From Desulfobulbus elongatus DSM 2908 (GTDB lineage: Bacteria > Desulfobacterota > Desulfobulbia > Desulfobulbales > Desulfobulbaceae), in NCBI RefSeq assembly GCF_000621145.1, contig NZ_JHZB01000018.1, forward strand, positions 1-64,000: a stretch of DNA of 64,000 bases. Direction: 5' to 3'. The position numbers and the translations under genes are program-made. The notes beneath the pieces were generated by a model, which was given only the letters and a program-made list of their open reading frames with translations, was not told the DNA's origin and ran no database searches. Positions within the stretch are counted from its first letter, which is position 1. The number at the start of each line of letters is the position of its first letter. Positions 32,782 through 38,778 of this stretch are shown here, one piece after another.

Positions 32782-33162
32782 TTAGAGACGTTCGTGTTCG
32801 ATCCAGCCCTGAAACCGTCCAACGAGCCGGAAGAAATCGTCGATGGCCTGCCGGCCGGCATCGGTCAGCCAGGCGCCGCCGCCGCGTCGGCCGCCCGCCT
32901 GTTTTTCGACCAGCGGTTGTGGCGACAGGGCGTTCATGTCCTCGACCAGATGCCAGGCGTGGCTGAAGCTCATCTGCATGGATTTGGCGGCAGCGGAAAC
33001 CGAGCCGTGTTCGCCGATGCGCTCAAGCAGGACGATCCGGCCCCAGGAAAGATAGGTTCGCCCCTCGTTTTCGATCCAGAGGCGACCCTTGATCTGGAGC
33101 CCCTTGTGCATCTGTCCGGATGCCAGGGCATTGCGTTCGTTTTCTTTTTTCACCTTGGGCAT
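32782..33162 (-). CDS. ModE-like regulator, DNA-binding domain only
   Basis: The 126-residue protein has only the winged-helix part of ModE (RIVLLERIGEHGSVSAAAKS, MSFSHAWHLVEDMNALS, then GGRRGGGAWLTDAG). It has no Mop domain, so it cannot bind molybdate in the usual way. It may respond through another protein or another ligand. GAGG six bases before the ATG sets the start. It lies at the end of the second Mod-type operon. Confidence 0.85.
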   Translation of the reverse strand: MPKVKKENERNALASGQMHKGLQIKGRLWIENEGRTYLSWGRIVLLERIGEHGSVSAAAKSMQMSFSHAWHLVEDMNALSPQPLVEKQAGGRRGGGAWLTDAGRQAIDDFFRLVGRFQGWIEHERL

Positions 33163-33277
33163 GCGTTTCCTCGCAGGTACATTAGTCCGCACAATACAAT
33201 CGGGAGGGGAAACCCCTCTTCCCATCGCGCAAGAAGTACCGAAATTATTCCGAGGGAGCAATCACAATGTCGAGGCG

Positions 33278-33976
33278 CTAGACATCGGCGGCCACCCAAC
33301 GGGAGACCAGCAGCACGACCAGCGACACCCCGCCGAGCACGGCGACCAGGGTCAGGGCTCTGTCGTATTCGCCCGTGAAGACGGCGTTGTAGATCTCAAG
33401 GGAGATGGTATTGGTGCGGCCGTTGATGTTGCCGCCGAGCATCAGGGTGATCCCCACCTCGCCCAGGACCCTGGCAAAGGCCAGGGACAGGCCGATGACG
33501 ACACTCCTGCGGAGCGAGGGCAGAACGACCCGGAACAGAATCGTCGCCGGCCCCTTGCCCAGGACCTGGGCTTGTTCGATCAGGCTGCCCGTTTCCTTGC
33601 GCACCGCCGCCTGCACCTGCTTGGTGATGAGCGGCAGCCCGGCGACGACGGCCGCGATCACCACGCCGCCGAAGCTGAATATCAGCTCGATGTCCCATGC
33701 GCTCTTGAGCCAGGAACCGATCGGGCCGCGTCTTCCCAGCAGGAGGAGCAGAAGGAAGCCGGTGGCGATGGGGGGAAAGATGAGCGGCAGGGTCAGCACG
33801 AAATCGAGCAGGGAAATCCACGGTCCCCTGTGGCGCCCCAGCACATAGCCCATGCCCACGCCGAACACCGCCAGCAGCGGCAGGGCCAGCGCGACCACGC
33901 GCAACGTCAGGACAATGCATTCCACGGTGACCGGGTCGTGCGGGAAGGCGAACAGCTGTCCGCTGGCAAAGATCAC
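33278..33976 (-). CDS. ModB-type ABC permease (second system)
   Basis: The 232-residue permease has about six helices and the motifs LDFVLTLPLIFPPIATGFL and LIEQAQVLGKGPATILFRVVLPSLRR, with FARVLGEVGITLMLGGNINGRT. It starts with a GTG codon that overlaps the stop of the binding-protein gene by four bases. It is only distantly similar to the permease at 29557-30237, so it belongs to a separate transporter type. Confidence 0.9.
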   Translation of the reverse strand: MIFASGQLFAFPHDPVTVECIVLTLRVVALALPLLAVFGVGMGYVLGRHRGPWISLLDFVLTLPLIFPPIATGFLLLLLLGRRGPIGSWLKSAWDIELIFSFGGVVIAAVVAGLPLITKQVQAAVRKETGSLIEQAQVLGKGPATILFRVVLPSLRRSVVIGLSLAFARVLGEVGITLMLGGNINGRTNTISLEIYNAVFTGEYDRALTLVAVLGGVSLVVLLVSRWVAADV

Positions 33977-34704
33977 AATCCGTGCTGTTTGACCAGGGTG
34001 CGCGCCGCGTCCGTGCGGAGAAAGGCGAGAAAGGCGTCGGCAGCCCCGGTGTGCGGGCTGTGCTGCAGCCGCTTGGCCACGATCAGCACCGGCGAATACA
34101 GCGTCTCATCCACCGGCAGCACCCGGCCGACCTTCTGCTCGATGGCCATGGCCTCGGTCTGGTTGATAAAACCGACGTCGACCTCGCCGCTGATCACATA
34201 GGCGCTGACCTGCGGCACCGTGCCCACCACCAGCAGCTTCGGCTGGAGCCGGTCCCACAGGCCGGTGTTGGCGAGATATTCCCTGGCCGCATGGCCGTAG
34301 ATCGCCTTTTTCGCATCGGCGATGGCTATCCTGCCCGCTGCCGGGGCGGTCAGCTGGTCCAGACCGGTGATGGCAACGCCTTTGGCGACCACCGCGACCA
34401 GCCTGCCCCTGCCCAGGACATGCTCTTCCGAAAAAACAAGATCCGTGGATTCGAGGTGGGTCTTGTCTCCGAGAACGAAGTCGAAATCGCCCCCCTCCTT
34501 CACCTGGGGAACAATCTGGCCCATGTTGCCGAACACCTGCTGTACCCGAATGCCGGTTTGCGCCGTGAACGCCGCACAGGCCTGCTCGACCAGTCGTTTG
34601 TAGCCGGCCCCTGCGGCGACGTTCAGGGTGTCTTCCGCCTGAAGCGGTGCTGTCCAGCCCGCGAGAAATGCGAGGCAACAGCAGAGGATTTTTAAAAAAT
34701 GCAT
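33973..34704 (-). CDS. ModA-like periplasmic oxyanion-binding protein (second system)
   Basis: The 243-residue protein has a signal peptide (ILCCCLAFLAGWTAPLQA) and a ModA fold: LNVAAGAGYKRLVEQACAAF, VFGNMGQIVPQVKEG, DFDFVLGDK, and PQVSAYVISGEVDVGFINQTEA. It lacks the SLAAS start of the first ModA, so its oxyanion may differ (molybdate or tungstate). GGGAG lies six bases before the ATG. Confidence 0.88.
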   Translation of the reverse strand: MHFLKILCCCLAFLAGWTAPLQAEDTLNVAAGAGYKRLVEQACAAFTAQTGIRVQQVFGNMGQIVPQVKEGGDFDFVLGDKTHLESTDLVFSEEHVLGRGRLVAVVAKGVAITGLDQLTAPAAGRIAIADAKKAIYGHAAREYLANTGLWDRLQPKLLVVGTVPQVSAYVISGEVDVGFINQTEAMAIEQKVGRVLPVDETLYSPVLIVAKRLQHSPHTGAADAFLAFLRTDAARTLVKQHGL

Positions 34705-34748
34705 ACGTTTCTCCCGTGATTGATGAATGGACGGTTTCTTGTGGCGGA

Positions 34749-35468
34749 TCATGCAACGGAGCCATCGCGCCGCGGAGCCGCCAGCCCCTGCATGAGCGCC
34801 GCCCGCTGCCGTTCCAGCCAATCCGGCGCCGCCTGCCCCTTGTCCAGGGCAATGACCCGGACCGCACTTGTCAGCGCTTCGGTGAGATCGTGGGTCACCT
34901 GGACGATGGCCAATCCCGAGGCCTTCTGCACCGCAGCCAGATATTCCCGGATGAGCTGACGGTTTTCGATATCCAAGGCGGAAAAGGGTTCGTCGAGCAG
35001 CAGCAGGCGCGGCTTGCTGGCCAGGCTCTGGCACAGGGCTGCCCGCTGCCGTTCGCCGCCGGATATTTCATGGGGTTTCCTGCGGCGGAGATGCGCGATC
35101 CCAACCGAATCGAGATAGGCGGCCGCCCCGCCGGGTTCCTTCAGGGCGAAGCGGACATTCTCTTCCACTGTCATGTGCGGAAACAACCCGTACTCCTGAG
35201 CGAGAAACCCGATGCCCCGATGTCGCGGCCCGATGTGCAGGCCGGTTTCGCTCTTGTGCCAATACTCGCCGCCAAAGTGGATAAAACCGCTGTCCGGCCT
35301 GTCCAGCCCGGCAAGGCACCGCAGGGTTGTCGTTTTCCCCGACCCGGAGGGGCCGGTCAGGAGCACCGTCTCGCCGGGGGCGCATTCCAGGTGGAGATCG
35401 AGCGTGAAGAAGGCGAGTCGCTTGACCAGGTGCGCTGCAAGTCCTTCCCTGCCGTGGCCCCCTGTCAC
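34749..35468 (-). CDS. ABC transporter ATPase (second Mod-type system)
   Basis: The 239-residue ATPase has Walker A GPSGSGKTTT, signature EISGGERQRAALCQ, Walker B LLLLDEPFSALD and HDLTEA. It has no C-terminal Mop domain, unlike modC of the first system. The GTG start overlaps the hydrolase stop (GTGA); no ATG lies in a better place. It would energise the permease and binding protein encoded after it. Confidence 0.85.
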   Translation of the reverse strand: MTGGHGREGLAAHLVKRLAFFTLDLHLECAPGETVLLTGPSGSGKTTTLRCLAGLDRPDSGFIHFGGEYWHKSETGLHIGPRHRGIGFLAQEYGLFPHMTVEENVRFALKEPGGAAAYLDSVGIAHLRRRKPHEISGGERQRAALCQSLASKPRLLLLDEPFSALDIENRQLIREYLAAVQKASGLAIVQVTHDLTEALTSAVRVIALDKGQAAPDWLERQRAALMQGLAAPRRDGSVA

Positions 35469-36178
35469 GGGGCCGTATCGCCGGGCTGCGCGATGGTCGC
35501 GAGCAGCTCGGTCAGGGCTTCCGGGCAGGCGAGCATGGGGCAGTGGGCCGAATCCAGTTCGTGCACCGGCCAGGACAGCTCCGCGGCCTTTTGGGCTGCC
35601 TCCCGGATGAAGGGACTCATGGTTTTGCGACAGGTGATGTAGCTGATCGGCCGGATCGCGGGATCGAAACGGCCCGGAAATCCGGTATGAAAGGCCTGCT
35701 GGGGAAAGGGGCGGAGGCGCGATTCGAACCAGGCGGCTTTCGGACCGTCGATGCCGAAAACCTGCACCGGCCACGGCCGGATCAACTCGTTGTCCAATCG
35801 GTGCTGCGTGAGCATCTGCTCGAACTGTTTGCCGGCGATATCGACGAAACTGCGGTTCGATTGGGGAATGACGGCATCGACGAAGATGGCCTGACGAATC
35901 CGTTGGGGTTGCAGCATCATCAATGCGCCGCAGATCATGCCGGAATAACTGTGACCGACCAGAACGACCTCGTCGAGATCCTCGATATCCAGATAACTCG
36001 CCATATCCTTGACATAGGTGGTGAGGTCGAGCTCGGGCCGGAAACCGGAGAACAGGTAGCCGCATCCGGAAAGAGTGGGGGTATGGACCGCATGTCCCCG
36101 GTTGTGCAGCAGGGGCCGGATGTTCCGCCACACCCAACCGCCCTGAAAGGCGCCATGAACGAAAAGAAAGGAAGCCAT
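35465..36178 (-). CDS. Alpha/beta hydrolase
   Basis: The 237-residue protein starts FLFVHGAFQGGWVWRN, with the nucleophile elbow VGHSYSGMI, an aspartate in the FVDAVIP stretch, and a late histidine in LDSAHCPML. This gives a Ser-His-Asp triad of the esterase type, in the salicylate-esterase-like group. AGGTGA precedes the ATG. It is translationally coupled with the ABC ATPase of a Mod-type operon, an unusual place for a hydrolase; its substrate is unknown. Confidence 0.85.
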   Translation of the reverse strand: MASFLFVHGAFQGGWVWRNIRPLLHNRGHAVHTPTLSGCGYLFSGFRPELDLTTYVKDMASYLDIEDLDEVVLVGHSYSGMICGALMMLQPQRIRQAIFVDAVIPQSNRSFVDIAGKQFEQMLTQHRLDNELIRPWPVQVFGIDGPKAAWFESRLRPFPQQAFHTGFPGRFDPAIRPISYITCRKTMSPFIREAAQKAAELSWPVHELDSAHCPMLACPEALTELLATIAQPGDTAP

Positions 36179-36271
36179 GTGTTCACCTGTGTATGTCGTT
36201 GATTGTGCAGACGCGGTATACCCCGCGCCCATGGGATCGCGTCGTCCTGCCGGTGCAATCCGCCGGCGTGG

Positions 36272-36502
36272 CTACCCCAGTTGCGTCAAAAAAAACAGGA
36301 TCCCGCCGACCCCCAGCATGATCGGCAGGTACCGGCAAAAGAATTCCCTGTGTGAAAGTCGTGTCTTTTTGCCGCAATCGGCGTCGCGACCGAGTTCGGC
36401 ATTGAACGTCCCGAGGCGCGAACCCAGAAGGACCTCGATGATATAGGCGGCCAGGATGCACAGCAGCACGACCAGCGCCAAGACGATTCTCCAGTCGCTC
36501 AT
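36272..36502 (-). CDS. Small two-helix membrane protein
   Basis: The 76-residue protein has two hydrophobic helices (about residues 5-22 and 56-74) joined by a polar loop with RDADCGKKTRLSHREFF. GGGGAG lies six bases before the ATG, which overlaps the TrmO stop. I do not recognise a family. The tight coupling suggests it works in the same operon as the transporter. Confidence 0.6.
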   Translation of the reverse strand: MSDWRIVLALVVLLCILAAYIIEVLLGSRLGTFNAELGRDADCGKKTRLSHREFFCRYLPIMLGVGGILFFLTQLG

Positions 36503-37008
36503 GAGGGGCTCCCCGTTGTTCCCGATCCCGCCGCGAACCGTTCGTCGCTGCGGTGATGCCTGGCATTGGCCGATTTCCCTTCGAACCAGCCGAACCGGTT
36601 GGCGTCGCAACGGTCAAAATCGGCGACATAGGGTTTGATGTCGATCACGGGTGTCCGATTGAGGACATCGACGCACTCAAGCAGCACCGAATGGTCGGTC
36701 ACCCCCTTCAGGCGCATCACCGACAGGCCGATGGGGTTGGGCCGCTTGGGCGAACGCGTGGCAAAGATACCGTGGCGTTCGTTATCGAGGAACGGTTTGA
36801 CCATGAGTTCGTAGCCCTCGATTTCGTGGAGGTGGTACAGCACGAACACATGGGAGAATCCTTCCAGGTCCTTCAATCCCGGACGATATTCCGGCAGGAT
36901 TTCGATGGAGCCCTCGATGCCCTGCGCCCCGACAGGCTGAATGGGCATGCCCTTGATTTCAGTAAAGGGCGTTTGAAAATATCCAATGGGATTGTAGGCG
37001 ATCTGCAT
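36499..37008 (-). CDS. trmO: TrmO/TsaA-type tRNA methyltransferase
   Basis: The 169-residue protein matches the UPF0066/TsaA family: NPIGYFQTPF, then GIEGSIEILPEYRPGLKDLEGFSHVFVLYHLH, followed by RSPKRPNPIGLSVMRL and DIKPYV. E. coli TrmO methylates the N6-threonylcarbamoyl group of tRNA A37 with SAM. AGGA seven bases before the ATG supports the start. It heads the second Mod-type operon behind operator f, which makes a role in metal or cofactor handling worth considering. Confidence 0.88.
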   Translation of the reverse strand: MQIAYNPIGYFQTPFTEIKGMPIQPVGAQGIEGSIEILPEYRPGLKDLEGFSHVFVLYHLHEIEGYELMVKPFLDNERHGIFATRSPKRPNPIGLSVMRLKGVTDHSVLLECVDVLNRTPVIDIKPYVADFDRCDANRFGWFEGKSANARHHRSDERFAAGSGTTGSPS

Positions 37009-37077
37009 GGTTTATTCCTTTACTTCGTGAATATTCTTTGTTGAAAACGGGGCCGTCCATGATGAACGGCAGAAAAT

Positions 37078-37100
37078 CGATATGAACAATCAGAATAACG
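37078..37100 (-). promoter_or_regulatory. ModE-like operator f upstream of trmO
   Basis: CGATAT-N11-ATAACG with one mismatch between half-sites, 70 bases upstream of the trmO start. No strong -10 or -35 is clear, but the position suits an operator for the second Mod-type operon. Confidence 0.5.
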
Positions 37101-37201
37101 GTAGGCGAGATACTGCATCACAAGAATGCAACAAGATTAAACCATACAGATTCTCTTGTCGGACATTGATCACTGCCTTGTTTATCCCATGTTCTGTCGG
37201 T

Positions 37202-37224
37202 CGTTATGCAAAAATAAAATAACC
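37202..37224 (+). promoter_or_regulatory. ModE-like operator e upstream of the molbindin promoter
   Basis: CGTTAT-N11-ATAACC, one mismatch. It ends seven bases before a perfect TTGACA (37232-37237), which is spaced 17 bases from GATTAT (37255-37260). A protein bound upstream of the -35 box would more likely activate than repress, unlike sites a, c and h. Confidence 0.6.
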
Positions 37225-37231
37225 TGTTGAC

Positions 37232-37260
37232 TTGACAATCAAATTGGCAGGTGGGATTAT
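37232..37260 (+). promoter_or_regulatory. Promoter of the molbindin gene
   Basis: Perfect -35 TTGACA, 17-base spacer and a -10-like GATTAT. The start would lie near 37267, leaving a leader of about 60 bases before the ATG. Confidence 0.55.
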
Positions 37261-37328
37261 TATGGCAAGGAGACAGGAGCAAGTGTCTCGTTTCCCATTT
37301 TCTTTTTCATCTTATATGGAGGTTTGTT

Positions 37329-37535
37329 ATGGCCCTGAGCGCACGCAACCAGTTTAAAGGCAAAGTCAAGGACGTAAAAAAAGGCATGGTCATGGCAGAG
37401 GTCACGGTCGAAGTCGCGCCGGGTGTGGACATTGTCGCCGCCATCACCACCAGCTCGGTGGACCGGCTTGGACTGGCCGCCGGCAAGGAGACTGCGGTGG
37501 TCATCAAGGCGACAAGCGTCATGCTCGATGCCTGA
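37329..37535 (+). CDS. mop: Molbindin (single Mop domain)
   Basis: The 68-residue protein starts MALSARNQFKGKVKDVKKG, then AEVTVEVAPGVDIVAAITT and VVIKATSVMLD. This is the complete Mop fold that binds molybdate or tungstate as a hexamer and serves as an intracellular oxyanion buffer. GGAGG lies six bases before the ATG. It has its own promoter next to operator e. Confidence 0.95.
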   Translation: MALSARNQFKGKVKDVKKGMVMAEVTVEVAPGVDIVAAITTSSVDRLGLAAGKETAVVIKATSVMLDA

Positions 37536-37682
37536 GGTCTGACTCTGCAGGGGGGGCGTCGTGTCCGACGCGTAAACCTCCGCCGTTTGTGCCCTTATCT
37601 CTCCTTGCGTTGCCAATATCTGGCAGACCGCATGGGGAGAGGGGGCCGTCTTGCCGTTCCCGCGCCGTATGTTTCAGCCTGC

Positions 37683-38027
37683 TCAATAATGGCGCGACCG
37701 CTCTTCGATGATGGAGAGCCAGACCGGTTCGAACTGGAGCCAATAGGCTTTCATGGTCCGCATGCCTTTCTCGGTCAACTCGACCTTGTCGGAGCGCCGG
37801 GGATCCCCCAGAAAATCGACGAGCGGTTGAGAAAAGACCCTGTTCATCTCCCGAATCAGCTCTCTGGCGTGTTTGTGGTCTATCTTTGAAACCTTGGCAG
37901 CCTTGGTCAAGGATCCCAAGGCATGAATCTCGTTGAGGAGAACCGCTTTTCGGTACCCCAAGGTTGCTCCTTGTTCCATCTCGATGACCACACAGCATTC
38001 CGGCGGGAGCGTACATATTTTTTTCAT
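37683..38027 (-). CDS. ModE-like regulator, DNA-binding domain only (second such gene)
   Basis: The 114-residue protein has a winged-helix ModE-type domain (VLLNEIHALGSLTKAAKVSK, KHARELIREMNRVFSQPLV, then a basic wing PRRSDKVELTEKG). It lacks Mop domains. It differs from the HTH-only protein at 32782-33162, so the window encodes three distinct ModE-type proteins. AGGAG lies eight bases before the ATG, and operator g lies just upstream, so it is likely self-regulated or cross-regulated by modE. Confidence 0.82.
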   Translation of the reverse strand: MKKICTLPPECCVVIEMEQGATLGYRKAVLLNEIHALGSLTKAAKVSKIDHKHARELIREMNRVFSQPLVDFLGDPRRSDKVELTEKGMRTMKAYWLQFEPVWLSIIEERSRHY

Positions 38028-38044
38028 AACCTCTTCTCCTGTCG

Positions 38045-38071
38045 TTCGCTATTCAAAATTAGAATAACGAA
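38045..38071 (-). promoter_or_regulatory. ModE-like operator g, with the same arms as operator d
   Basis: Read toward its gene, the site is TTCGTTATTC-N7-GAATAGCGAA. This is the same ten-base half-sites, including the one asymmetric position, as in site d in front of modE. Spacer sequence differs. It lies 18 bases upstream of the start codon. Confidence 0.72.
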
Positions 38072-38778
38072 GGCGAAAAAATCAGGTTGTCTTCCGTGGC
38101 CAGCCGGGAATAAAAAGAACAATGCGGCAACGGCACGAGCCCGCTTGTTTCCTGTATTCGACCTCTTTCGGCGTCTGGCTGGGCAAGGAAAAACCGTTAT
38201 TCTTTTTGAAGCAAACGCCGGGCCAAAACGGATATTTTGAAATTGTCAAAGGATAATCATTAATTGATCAATTGATATCGCTACGTGGAAGGCAAGGTCT
38301 ACATTTTTGTAGATCAGTCGATGCTATTTTTGAAGGACCGGCAACAAAAAAGGGGCAAAGGGCGGACGGATGCAACGGTGCCACGACGATATGCCGTGAC
38401 TGTGCCGGCATGGCAACCATCGTGAGGACAGTCGCTTGTTGTCATCATTAAAATTTATATTTTGCTGCTGAAAAATAGATTTCCATTTTAATCGTGAATT
38501 TTGTAGATATAACAGTCACTTTTAAATTAATTTTAGCTTGATGTGTATTTTTGATCAATTTTGCTGATAAGCGAAACGTGTGAAGACGACATGATTTTGG
38601 CAGAAAGCCAAGGGGCGGCAAGGTGACGATCCCCCTCACGCAAGGAAAGCAACAAGAGGGCCGGAATGAGGGGTGAGCATGGACCGATATGCACGATGTT
38701 CTATCAATTGAATTGACAAGGACAGTGACATCCGGGGCACGTCGAGAATTGAGATCGGAGGGATCGAGGAGTTTGACA
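38072..38778 (+). promoter_or_regulatory. Long AT-rich leader before the molybdopterin enzyme operon
   Basis: About 700 bases without a convincing gene and clearly richer in A+T than the surroundings. It contains a weak half-matching CGTTAT-N11-CAAACG (38195-38217), the palindrome AATTGATCAATT (38262-38273), TCTACA-TTTT-TGTAGA (38298-38313), and TTGGC-AGAAA-GCCAA (38597-38611). The last three are perfect dyads that could bind regulators of the downstream molybdoenzyme/complex I operon. Which, if any, works cannot be told from sequence. Confidence 0.4.
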
